Positions 24,858 through 34,483 of a stretch of 42,975 nucleotides of DNA are shown here, one piece after another. The DNA is from JAAYCB01 sp012744395 (GTDB taxonomy: Bacteria; Planctomycetota; Planctomycetia; Pirellulales; Thermoguttaceae), in assembly GCA_028703175.1 (NCBI GenBank), contig JAQVNJ010000040.1, positions 1 to 42,975 of the forward strand. The letters are read 5' to 3'. A program made the position numbers and the translations under genes. The number at the start of each line of letters is the position of its first letter. Positions within the stretch are counted from its first letter, which is position 1. Under the pieces are notes generated by a model. It did no database searches. It was not told where the DNA came from and was given only the letters and a program-made list of their open reading frames with translations.

Positions 24858-25685
24858 ATGGCACAACTACTCGACCGTGAAGAATACATCGAACAGGCCT
24901 ATTTCTATCGCACGCTGAATGAGCGGATGCAGCAGGGCATGTCGACGCAGGAGTTGCTCTTGGCGGTGCGCCAGGAACTCCTGGCGACCGCGAAACTCCC
25001 CCTGGCTCTCGACTTCTTGCGGACGGAGCTGAAACACACCGGCGGGTTCGCCACCGCGATGGCCAGGATGGACCACTACTTCACGGCGTTTCAGACCTTC
25101 GTGATCCGCGAAGCCGAGCGGCAGGAAGGCCGTTTCGATTTCCGCATCGCGCTGGAAATCCTCGAACGGGAGGCAAAATACCGGTCCGAGAACGCCACGC
25201 GCCAAGGCATCTTCTTCTTCCAGTTCGAGGCCCTCTGCCGGAATCGGCTGGGCTACGACGCCGGACTCGAAGCAATGGCCGCCGATCCGGTTTACGACGA
25301 GGCCTGGGGCCAGTGGATTCTCACGGTTCGCCGCCAGGTTGGGCTGATCGACCTGGCCGACATGGTCTACGTTCGCAGCGAGTACTACCGGATGACACAC
25401 GAAGACATGGACAGGGCGGTCCTGTTCGGCGAAAAGGAGGGGAAGATCGCCCTGGCGAACCGCCGAAAGGACCCCGTCTACCTGTTCTCCGCGCTTGCCC
25501 GGCATCTGGGTTATCCGAGTGTTCCGCGGCCCAAACCGCCGACGGACGAGGAGAACCTCGTCCCCCTGCTCCGCCAGCGGATCGAGCGGCTGGAGATGCG
25601 GGTTCGGCTCATGGAGGAGGAACTTCGCGGCGGGATCAACCTGGCCCGGTTCTTCGTCTCCGATTCGGAAAACAAGGGGTCCTAG
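24858..25685 (+). CDS. Conserved-looking protein of unknown function abutting tmk
   Basis: The 275-residue protein is not recognised. It starts at ATG 24858 and ends one base before the tmk ATG, so the two are almost certainly co-transcribed and translationally coupled. It is soluble, with no signal or membrane segment, and mostly helical: 'YIEQAYFYRTLNERMQQG', 'GFATAMARMDHYFTAFQT' and 'RFDFRIALEILEREAKY'. Near residue 245 a heptad-like helix ('QRIERLEMRVRLMEEELR') suggests a short coiled coil. No catalytic motif is visible. The link with thymidylate kinase suggests a cytoplasmic housekeeping role, but that is inference from position only. Codon use is like its neighbours. Confidence 0.75.
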   Translation: MAQLLDREEYIEQAYFYRTLNERMQQGMSTQELLLAVRQELLATAKLPLALDFLRTELKHTGGFATAMARMDHYFTAFQTFVIREAERQEGRFDFRIALEILEREAKYRSENATRQGIFFFQFEALCRNRLGYDAGLEAMAADPVYDEAWGQWILTVRRQVGLIDLADMVYVRSEYYRMTHEDMDRAVLFGEKEGKIALANRRKDPVYLFSALARHLGYPSVPRPKPPTDEENLVPLLRQRIERLEMRVRLMEEELRGGINLARFFVSDSENKGS

Positions 25686-26315
25686 ATGTTCTTTTCGATC
25701 GACGGCGGCGACGGCGCCGGAAAAAGCACCCAGATCGACCGGCTCTGCCAGTGGCTGGCCTCTTGCGGCCACGAGGTGGTCGCTTGCCGCGACCCGGGCA
25801 GCACGCCGCTGGGCGAAGCGATCCGCGAATTGCTGCTGAACCGGCACGACCTGCCGATCCACCGCCGCAGCGAGATGCTGCTCTACATGGCCGCAAGGAG
25901 CCAGTTGGTCGAAGAGATCATCCGGCCGGCGCTCGATGCGCGGAAGACCGTCGTCTGCGACCGCTACCTGCTTGCCAACGTGGTTTACCAGGGATATGGC
26001 GGCGGCCTGGATGTCGAGATGCTCTGGGAAGTCGGCCGCCTTGCCGCCGGAGACCTGATGCCCGACCTGACGGTCGTCCTCGATCTTCCCGCCGGCGAGG
26101 CGGCCGCCCGAATCCGGCGGCCGCTCGACCGCATGGAGCAGCAGGGCGTCGATTTCCGCGAGCGGGTGCGCCAAGGGTTTCTTACGGAAGCCGCGCGGCG
26201 GCCCGGCCGGATTGCGGTCGTCGATGCCCGAGGTTCGATTGACCGGGTCGCGGCCGAGACCCGCGCCGCCGTGGAGGCGGCGATCGAGCGATCGTCGCCC
26301 GCGCGCCGGCAGTAG
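25686..26315 (+). CDS. tmk: Thymidylate kinase
   Basis: Tmk phosphorylates dTMP to dTDP with ATP, in the cytoplasm. The 209 residues fit the family (about 205-215). The Walker A loop is G7-G-D-G-A-G-K-S-T15, followed by the dTMP-binding 'RDPGSTPLGEAIRELLL'. 'TVVCDRYLLANVVYQG' carries the DRY-type motif, 'DLMPDLTVVLDLP' precedes the LID region, and the LID has 'RIRRPLDRMEQQG', an Arg-bearing LID. The TMK signature is slightly altered in that the usual DRY-x-x-S serine is an alanine (DRYLLA). The start codon directly follows the stop of the preceding unknown gene. The C-terminus is Arg/Ser/Pro-rich. Confidence 0.94.
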   Translation: MFFSIDGGDGAGKSTQIDRLCQWLASCGHEVVACRDPGSTPLGEAIRELLLNRHDLPIHRRSEMLLYMAARSQLVEEIIRPALDARKTVVCDRYLLANVVYQGYGGGLDVEMLWEVGRLAAGDLMPDLTVVLDLPAGEAAARIRRPLDRMEQQGVDFRERVRQGFLTEAARRPGRIAVVDARGSIDRVAAETRAAVEAAIERSSPARRQ

Positions 26316-26426
26316 CGCCAATTCCACCGGAGGGTGAAAAACGATACAATTCAAGTTGGCCGCGGCGCTGGCTGGATTTCCAGGGCGCCGCCGGCGTCCC
26401 ATTCTACCCCTGCCGATCTGTCGAAA

Positions 26427-27227
26427 ATGACGCTCGAACCCCGACGAATCACCGTTCCCCAATTTGTGGCCATGAAGGCGGCGGGCCGCAAGATCACGAT
26501 GCTCACCGCCTACGATTACGCCATGGCGCGGCTCGTCGATGCGGCCGGTATCGAGGGGATCCTAGTCGGCGACAGCATGGCGGAGGTTGTGCAGGGCCAC
26601 GAGAACACCCTGCCCGTCTCCCTCGATGAAATGATTTATCACGCCGAGATGGTCGGCCGCGCGGTTCAGCATGCCCTGGTCATCGTTGACATGCCCTTTC
26701 CGAGCTTTCACCTGGGCAAGTACGCAGCCGTCGAAAACGCCGCGCGGATTCTCAAGCAGACCCGTTGCCAGGCCGTCAAGCTGGAAGGCGGCGCCCAGCG
26801 GGCCGAAGTCATCGAGGCCCTCGCCTCCTCGGGCATTCCCGTCATGGCCCACGTGGGCCTGCTGCCCCAGAATGTCCACCGCCTCGGCCGATATTCCGTC
26901 CAGCGAAACCGCGACGAGTTGCTCGCCGACGCGCGCGCGGCCGAGTCCGCCGGAGCGTTTGCGATTGTCCTGGAATGCATCCCCGCCGAAATCGCCAGCG
27001 AGATCACCGCGGCGCTGGCAATTCCCACCATCGGCATCGGCGCCGGCGCCGGCTGCGACGGGCAGGTCCTCGTGATGCATGACCTGCTCGGGCTGACGCC
27101 CGGCCGGATGCCCCGGCACGTGAAGGTCTACGCCGACCTGAAGGACCAGATCGTCCGCGCGGTCACCGAGTATCGCGACGAAGTCCGCGGCGGCATGTTC
27201 CCCGGAGAGGGACAGACGTTTCATTGA
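26427..27227 (+). CDS. panB: 3-methyl-2-oxobutanoate hydroxymethyltransferase
   Basis: PanB transfers a hydroxymethyl group from methylene-THF to ketoisovalerate to make ketopantoate, the first pantothenate step. ATG 26427 gives 266 residues (usual about 263-280), beginning 'LEPRRITVPQFVAMKAAG'; the frame is open to a GTG at 26334, but those 31 residues look unlike the family. Metal- and substrate-site motifs are present: 'ITMLTAYDYAMARLVDAAG', 'ILVGDSMAEVVQGHENTLP', 'VIVDMPFPSF', 'AVKLEGG', 'VMAHVGLLPQNVH' and 'GIGAGAGCDGQVLVMHDLLG'. No panC or panD is adjacent. It lies 111 bases after tmk and probably reads from the same promoter region. Confidence 0.95.
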   Translation: MTLEPRRITVPQFVAMKAAGRKITMLTAYDYAMARLVDAAGIEGILVGDSMAEVVQGHENTLPVSLDEMIYHAEMVGRAVQHALVIVDMPFPSFHLGKYAAVENAARILKQTRCQAVKLEGGAQRAEVIEALASSGIPVMAHVGLLPQNVHRLGRYSVQRNRDELLADARAAESAGAFAIVLECIPAEIASEITAALAIPTIGIGAGAGCDGQVLVMHDLLGLTPGRMPRHVKVYADLKDQIVRAVTEYRDEVRGGMFPGEGQTFH

Positions 27228-27231
27228 ATAG

Positions 27232-27372
27232 CGGTCAGCCGTCAGCTATCAGCTATCAGCAAAAAAGGGCTGGCGGTTACGGAGGTGTAAAGGGATCATG
27301 GCGGTTTTTGCGGGGTCTAACCTGACAGCTGATGGCTGACAGCTGATGGCTGACAGCTGACAGCTGACAGCT
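27232..27372. repeat. Inverted pair of short GTCAGC/GCTGAC tandem arrays
   Basis: The left array (27232-27260) repeats GTCAGCTATCAGC-like units. The right array (27321-27372) repeats GCTGACAGCTGATG units five to six times in the opposite sense. Together they could fold into a long imperfect hairpin in the 164-base gap between panB and the YyaL-like gene. A lone relative lies at 15991-16022. Confidence 0.65.
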
Positions 27373-27391
27373 TCCAAGCGAGGCTTGTTCC

Positions 27392-29509
<2,118 letters not shown>

Positions 29510-29565
29510 GTTCCACCCGGCCGGCGGGGAAGCCCACGCGGGCGGCGACCGGCGACCCTTTGCCC

Positions 29566-29604
29566 TTCGTCATTCGTGATTCGACATTCGACATTCGTCA
29601 TTCA
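29566..29604. repeat. Short CATTCGTCATTCGACATTCG tandem array
   Basis: A 9-base ATTCGACAT-like unit repeats about four times just before, and slightly into, the 3' end of ubiX on the other strand. It separates the converging YyaL-like and ubiX genes. Confidence 0.55.
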
Positions 29605-30290
29605 CCTCCCCCCCATCTCTTCACCAGGACATGGTCGATCTGGAATTGATCGCAGATGCGGGCGACGATGAAATCGACGAGGTCCTGGACGCTGGCCACG
29701 CCATGGTAGAAGCCGGGCATGGCGGGCAGGATCACGGCGCCGGCCTGGGCGGCCTTGCGCATATTGTCCAATTGCGTGATCGAGAGCGGCGTCTCGCGGG
29801 GGACGAGGACGAGCGGCCGGCGCTCCTTGAGGTGGACCTCCGCGGCGCGGTGGATCAGGTTGGTCGAACTTCCGTAGACCACGGCGCCGAGGGTTCCGCA
29901 CGAGCAGGGGCAGATGACCATTCCCTCGGTCAGAAACGAGCCGCTGGCGATCGGCGCCATCAGGTCGTCGCAATGGTGGTAGTGGATCGTTCCCGGTTTG
30001 CCCGTGGGAAACGACAGGACGTTGCTCGATTCGCTCGAGATGCCGGCCAGGCCGCGGATGCGGTCGAGCTTTTCGTCCTCGCCGTGGCGGTCCTTGTCGA
30101 GCATTAGCATCGCCAGGTCGAAATCCTCCAGGTCGACGTCCAGCCCGAGTTCATGGCGGATGACCTGGACGGCGGCGCGGCTGATCGTCAGATGGACGTC
30201 GCACCCGGCGGCGCGGAGGACTTCCACGAGCCGCAGTGCATAGACCGCGCCGCTTGCTCCGGTGACGGCGACGACGAAGTTGCGCTTCAT
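29598..30290 (-). CDS. ubiX: Flavin prenyltransferase UbiX
   Basis: UbiX attaches dimethylallyl to FMN to make the prenylated flavin used by UbiD-type decarboxylases. The 230-residue protein begins 'KRNFVVAVTGASGAVYALRL' (flavin loop GASG). It contains 'ICPCSCGTLGAVVYGSSTNL' and 'HRAAEVHLKERRPLVLVPRE'. It also has 'TPLSITQLDNMRKAAQAGA' and 'VILPAMPGFYH', the usual UbiX signatures, and is slightly longer than the common 190-210 residues because of 'LDKDRHGEDEKLDRI' in the middle. ATG 30288-30290 overlaps the TGA of menG by four bases (ATGA), so the two are translationally coupled. A UbiD-like gene lies upstream in the same direction, but it is unusual (see there). Confidence 0.93.
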   Translation of the reverse strand: MKRNFVVAVTGASGAVYALRLVEVLRAAGCDVHLTISRAAVQVIRHELGLDVDLEDFDLAMLMLDKDRHGEDEKLDRIRGLAGISSESSNVLSFPTGKPGTIHYHHCDDLMAPIASGSFLTEGMVICPCSCGTLGAVVYGSSTNLIHRAAEVHLKERRPLVLVPRETPLSITQLDNMRKAAQAGAVILPAMPGFYHGVASVQDLVDFIVARICDQFQIDHVLVKRWGGGE

Positions 30291-30997
30291 TTCGCACCTG
30301 TATAGAGGGTGGCGATACCGAAGGTGAGCGGATCGAAGTGGACGTCGGCCAGCCCCGCGGCGCGCATCCGATCGGCAAGGGCGGCGCCTTGGGGAAACTC
30401 GCCGACACTGGCAGGAAGATAATTGTAGGCCGAGTGGCCGTTGCGAGCCAAGGCTTGCCCGACGCGGGGCAGGAGATAGCGGAAATAGGCCTGATAGATC
30501 ATGCGGATCGGCCCCGCCGCGGGGATCGAGAACTCGAGCACGGCGACCCGGCCGCCGGCCCGGCAGACGCGGACCATCTCCCGCAGCCCGCGATCCGGAT
30601 CGCTGAGGTTGCGCAGGCCGAACCCCACGGCGACCACCTCGAAGGTGCTGGCGGAAAACGGGAGCCTTTGCGTGTCGGCTTGCAGAAACGCGACGTGGCG
30701 CTCGGCGGCGGCCCGGCGGGCCTTGTGTTTTGCGATCCGCAGCATGGGCCGGGCGAAATCCGCCCCCACGACGCGGATCGCCTGCCCTCCAGCCCGCCAA
30801 TAGGCCAGGGCCAGGTCGCCCGTCCCGCTGCATACATCGAGCACGGGGCCGCCGCCGGGCGGGACCAGCCGAGTGGTCTTCCGCCGCCAGCGCCGATCGA
30901 TGCCCATCGAGAGCAGATGGTTGAGGAAATCGTAGCGCGGGGCGATTTCGCCAAACATCCGCTGAATGCGATCGGGAGACTTGTTGACGGGAGACAT
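30287..30997 (-). CDS. menG: Demethylmenaquinone methyltransferase (MenG/UbiE)
   Basis: This SAM-dependent C-methyltransferase finishes menaquinone (and in other bacteria ubiquinone) synthesis. The 236 residues start 'SPVNKSPDRIQRMFGEIAPR', with the UbiE signature 'YDFLNHLLSMGIDRRWRR'. The SAM loop is 'VLDVCSGTGDLALAYW', followed by 'VVGADFARPMLRIAKHKAR', 'VAVGFGLRNLSDPDRGLREM' and 'VAVLEFSIPAAGPIRMIY'. A planctomycete would be expected to use menaquinone, so menG is the better symbol. Its last bases overlap the ubiX start. The ATG at 30995-30997 is followed upstream by GGGTTCA repeats and a hairpin-rich stretch toward the UbiD-like gene, 200 bases away. Confidence 0.94.
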   Translation of the reverse strand: MSPVNKSPDRIQRMFGEIAPRYDFLNHLLSMGIDRRWRRKTTRLVPPGGGPVLDVCSGTGDLALAYWRAGGQAIRVVGADFARPMLRIAKHKARRAAAERHVAFLQADTQRLPFSASTFEVVAVGFGLRNLSDPDRGLREMVRVCRAGGRVAVLEFSIPAAGPIRMIYQAYFRYLLPRVGQALARNGHSAYNYLPASVGEFPQGAALADRMRAAGLADVHFDPLTFGIATLYTGAK

Positions 30998-31005
30998 CGG
31001 GTAAC

Positions 31006-31096
31006 GGGTTCAGGGTTCAGGGTTCAGTCTTTGCTTTCCACTCGAACGCTGAAAGCGTTCCACAACCCAGCCCAGGGTCGCGCAGCGCACCCTGGG
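31006..31096. repeat. GGGTTCA triplet array and two perfect hairpins upstream of menG
   Basis: Three exact GGGTTCA copies (31006-31026) are followed by GAACGCT-GAA-AGCGTTC (31044-31060) and CCCAGGGT...ACCCTGGG (31071-31078 with 31089-31096). The block lies in the 200-base gap between the UbiD-like gene and menG and resembles planctomycete dispersed palindromes. It could act as a structured UTR or partial terminator between the two genes. Confidence 0.6.
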
Positions 31097-31198
31097 TCGC
31101 GGATGGCGTAGGCCGACACGCACCCCGAAGGAGTGCCACAATCGGCAATACAACGTCTTTCGTCACCAGCCGCTCCTCGGGCGTTTTCAAGCAGGCGG

Positions 31199-32533
31199 TT
31201 ACCGCTCCTCGTCGCCGTCGAGCGGCGCGGTGGCGTCGAGCAGCATGCGGCCGGGCGCAGGCTCGGCCAGAAAGGCCTCCGGTGGGGATTCCGCGAACTC
31301 GACGCCGGCGGACGGACTGGTATGGCGGGAGACCGCCGCCCAGACCTCCTCGGGCTGGTGCACGTCGACCTGGTGGTCAACGACAACGAGGAATCGCGCC
31401 GGGACCATTTGCGGCAGCGACCAGAAGGCTTTGGCGAACTGCCGGGCCTGGCCGGGATATGTCTTGTCGATCGATGCCAGCGCCCAGAGCCGCCCAGCCC
31501 CAAAGGCCGGCAGTTCCAGGTCCACAAGCCCCGTCAACTGGCGGCGGAGGAGAGGCAGGAAGACCTGGACAAGGCACCGGTTGACGGTCCGCGCCTCCAT
31601 GCCCGGCAGGATCGCGGGAAACACCGGCGTCACCCGATGGGTCAGTGCATCAATTTGGACCGCGGGCGCGGGGCGCAACAGGCGCGGTTGGCCGATCGCG
31701 TCGATCGTCCAGCCGGGTTCGATTGCCGGCCGGTTGGGATCGATCGAGCCTTCCAGGACGATCTCGGCGTCGGCCGGGACGGGCAGATCAATCCGCCGCG
31801 CGGCAACCAGTTCGCAAGGACTGCCCTTCAGGTATCCGGCCAGGGAAAAGACGTCGGCCGCGGCCTCCAGCGGGCCGCTGGCCACGAGCAGGTCGAGCGG
31901 ATCGCCGCCGAGGACAATCGCCACCGGCATCGGCTGGCCGCGTCGCCGGTACTCGGCGAGAATCCTGGCCGGCTCCTGATACGGCGCCCAGCAGGCGGCC
32001 AATTCGGCCCTTCCGGTGATGCGAAACTCATAGCGGCCGACGTGCAGGCGGTCTTCGCCGGGCGGCCGAGTGACCAGGCGCGCGGCGCTGAGCGACGCCG
32101 CTTCCCCCTCGACGAGCAGGGTTGGGGCCGGCAGCCGGGCCAGGTCCACGTCGCCCCCGAGGCGGACAATCTGCTGGCACGGGCCGCTGCGGACGATGCG
32201 GGGGTGTGATTTTTTCCAGCCGCCCGGCCGGTCGCCGGCGAGCCGATCCAGCCAACTGCCCGGCTCGCCCCCTTCGAGGGCCTGGGCCAGCCGGGCCGCC
32301 GGTTCGTCGAGCGCGGCAGCGCGAAACGCCCGGCAAACCCGCTCGGGCGTGGCGAACAGGTGGACCGCGAGGGGAACATCGCGGTCGGCGACCTGGCCGA
32401 GGAGCAGGGCTCGGGGCGACTCGGCGGCCCGCCGGGCCGCCTCGAGCTCCGCGCGGACCGGGTCGGTAATCCGATCGAGTTGGCCGGCGGCCTGCAATTG
32501 TTCGAGAAAATCAGCGAAATTGTGCGACGACAT
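31199..32533 (-). CDS. Divergent UbiD-family decarboxylase-like protein
   Basis: The 444-residue protein has UbiD architecture: an N-terminal 'FADFLEQLQAAGQLDRI', 'PCQQIVRLGGDVDLARLP', 'AIVLGGDPLDLLVASGP', 'AGYLKGSPCELVAA', 'PADAEIVLEGSIDP' and the late 'IDKTYPGQARQFAKAFW' segment. Active UbiD enzymes use prenylated FMN with a metal and an Arg-Glu-Glu/Asp site. Here the usual N-x-G-x-Y-R reads H-V-G-R-Y-E (residues 164-169), and the S-E-Y metal glutamate region reads D-V-F (227-229). The E-G-P-x-G-D/E-x-T-G-Y motif reads E-P-G-W-T-I-D-A-I-G. So several catalytic or cofactor residues appear replaced. It may be inactive or do other chemistry. The start is uncertain: ATG 32533 fits the family best, but an in-frame ATG at 32542 exists. 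It neighbours menG and ubiX on the same strand. Confidence 0.8.
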   Translation of the reverse strand: MSSHNFADFLEQLQAAGQLDRITDPVRAELEAARRAAESPRALLLGQVADRDVPLAVHLFATPERVCRAFRAAALDEPAARLAQALEGGEPGSWLDRLAGDRPGGWKKSHPRIVRSGPCQQIVRLGGDVDLARLPAPTLLVEGEAASLSAARLVTRPPGEDRLHVGRYEFRITGRAELAACWAPYQEPARILAEYRRRGQPMPVAIVLGGDPLDLLVASGPLEAAADVFSLAGYLKGSPCELVAARRIDLPVPADAEIVLEGSIDPNRPAIEPGWTIDAIGQPRLLRPAPAVQIDALTHRVTPVFPAILPGMEARTVNRCLVQVFLPLLRRQLTGLVDLELPAFGAGRLWALASIDKTYPGQARQFAKAFWSLPQMVPARFLVVVDHQVDVHQPEEVWAAVSRHTSPSAGVEFAESPPEAFLAEPAPGRMLLDATAPLDGDEER

Positions 32534-32769
32534 GCAGGCCATTGTACGCGTCGCGGGCCGCCGTGGGCAGGCCGGCCGCGCGCCGCCGAATCAGCGCAAG
32601 TCTGCGGGCACCGGGCCGGCGGGCATGGACCTGGACGGCTGTTTGCGTGTAAAGTAAGGGGTTTTGGGCCACGCTCCGCGAGCCGCTTTGGGGGCGGCGG
32701 CGGGTCTGCGGCCTCGCGCGGTTCGTCGCGGATGTTGTTTTCCCAGAGTCTCAGAACAAGGCCATTGTC

Positions 32770-34380
32770 ATGGAAATGGACCAATTGGTTGCGCTCTGCA
32801 AGCGCCGCGGTTTCCTGTTTCAGTCGAGCGAGATCTACGGCGGCTTGCAGGGCTTCTGGGACTACGGCCCCTTGGGCGTCGAGTTGAAGCGGAATGTCCG
32901 CGAGGCCTGGTGGCGCGACATGGTCGTCGCCCACAACGAGCAGCTTCCGCCGCCGGGGGCGCCGTCGACCTACGAAATGACGGGCATCGACTCGACGATC
33001 ATCATGCACCCCCAGGTCTGGAAATGCTCGGGCCACTACGACCTGTTCCACGACTACATGGTCGACTGCCGCGAGTCGAAGGGCCGCTACCGCTATGACC
33101 AGATCAACGGCCGCTGGGTGGAGGCCGAGGGGCGGCGCGTGTTCGTGGCGACAACGCTCGGCGGCGAGGAGGCGATTGCCGACACGGAGCAGAAGGCCCT
33201 GAAGTTTTTCAACCTGCGGAAGAAGCATGCCGATCGGCTGGCCTGGCTCGGCTCGGTTGTGCCGTTGACGACGGTCGCCGAGTTCAGCGCCGTCCTCGGC
33301 CCGGATGCCAAGGCGCTCGGCACGCTGACCGAGCCGCGGGAATTCAACCTGATGTTCGAGACGCACACCGGGGCGATCCGCAACGAGAGCAGCAAGACCT
33401 TCCTCCGCCCCGAGACGGCCCAGGGGATCTTCGTCAATTTCAAGAACGTCCTCGACAGCACGCGGGTGAAGATTCCCTTCGGCATCGCCCAGATCGGCAA
33501 GAGCTTCCGCAACGAGATCACGCCGCGCAACTTCACGTTCCGCTCGCGCGAGTTCGAGCAGATGGAGATCGAGTTCTTCTGCCGGCCGGCAACCTCGCCC
33601 GAATGGTACACGTATTGGCGCGACCGCCGCTACCGCTGGTATCAGGACCTGGGCCTGGCGGGCGAGCGACTGCGGCTCCGCGATCACGACAAGGCGGAGT
33701 TGAGCCACTACTCGTGCGGCACGGCCGACATCGAATACGCCTTCCCCTTCCTGCCGCCCGGCGAGTTCGGCGAGTTGGAGGGGATCGCCCACCGCGGCGA
33801 CTTCGACCTCCGCAGCCACATGGAGGGCAAGCTCGTCCGCGAGGGGGGCGAGCTGGTCGTCGAGAAGGACGAGCACGGCCAGCCTCGCTACCGGGGCAGC
33901 GGCAAGGACCTCTCGTATTTCGACGAGGTCGCGAAGGAGCGCTTCGTGCCCCACGTGATCGAGCCCTCGGCCGGGGCGGATCGAGCGACGCTCGCCTTTC
34001 TCTGCGAGGCCTATTGCGAAGACGAACAGCCCGACGAAAACGGCGCGCCCCAGAAGCGCGTGGTGATGAAATTTCATCCGCGGCTGGCGCCGATCAAGGC
34101 GGCGGTCTTCCCGCTGGTCAAAAAGGACGGCATGCCCGAGGTGGCCCAGGAGATCTACGGCCAGCTCAAGCCGCACTTCCACACGTTCTACGACGAGAAG
34201 GGCGCCGTCGGCCGTCGCTACCGCCGCCAGGACGAGGTCGGCACGCCGCTGTGCATCACCGTCGACGGGCAGACGCTCCAGGACGGCACGGTCACGATCC
34301 GCGACCGCGACACGCTCGAGCAGTGGCGCGTGCAGAAGGATCAGTGCGCGGCCGAGGTCCGCCAGCGGCTGGGGATGTAG
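32770..34380 (+). CDS. glyS: Glycyl-tRNA synthetase, single-chain class II type
   Basis: This enzyme charges tRNA-Gly with glycine. The 536 residues are the homodimeric, bacterial/eukaryote-like type, not the alpha2beta2 form. Starting at ATG 32770 (a second ATG is two codons in), it shows 'CKRRGFLFQSSEIYGGLQGF' and 'DYGPLGVELKRNV'. Class II motif 2 is 'FRNEITPRNFTFRSREFEQ', with 'KTFLRPETAQGIFVNF' before it. Motif 3 is 'VIEPSAGADRATLAFL'. The anticodon-binding domain follows ('LAPIKAAVFPLVKKDG', 'VGRRYRRQDEVGTPLCITVD'). The middle insertion with 'FVATTLGGEEAIADTEQ' lies between motifs 1 and 2. It is divergent from the UbiD-like gene, with a 236-base shared upstream region. No neighbour is functionally linked. 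Confidence 0.95.
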   Translation: MEMDQLVALCKRRGFLFQSSEIYGGLQGFWDYGPLGVELKRNVREAWWRDMVVAHNEQLPPPGAPSTYEMTGIDSTIIMHPQVWKCSGHYDLFHDYMVDCRESKGRYRYDQINGRWVEAEGRRVFVATTLGGEEAIADTEQKALKFFNLRKKHADRLAWLGSVVPLTTVAEFSAVLGPDAKALGTLTEPREFNLMFETHTGAIRNESSKTFLRPETAQGIFVNFKNVLDSTRVKIPFGIAQIGKSFRNEITPRNFTFRSREFEQMEIEFFCRPATSPEWYTYWRDRRYRWYQDLGLAGERLRLRDHDKAELSHYSCGTADIEYAFPFLPPGEFGELEGIAHRGDFDLRSHMEGKLVREGGELVVEKDEHGQPRYRGSGKDLSYFDEVAKERFVPHVIEPSAGADRATLAFLCEAYCEDEQPDENGAPQKRVVMKFHPRLAPIKAAVFPLVKKDGMPEVAQEIYGQLKPHFHTFYDEKGAVGRRYRRQDEVGTPLCITVDGQTLQDGTVTIRDRDTLEQWRVQKDQCAAEVRQRLGM

Positions 34381-34483
34381 CGGCTAAGCGAACCGGCCGA
34401 AAACAGACGATTTACGAAGCCTCACACGGAATCACTTTTCGAGATTCCACTTGGACGGCGAGCCAAGACACCCAACGCCCCCT

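Noticed and set aside
31828..34182. Long minus-strand frame across glyS and into the UbiD-like gene
   Set aside because: It overlaps unmistakable glyS on the opposite strand and has no motifs.
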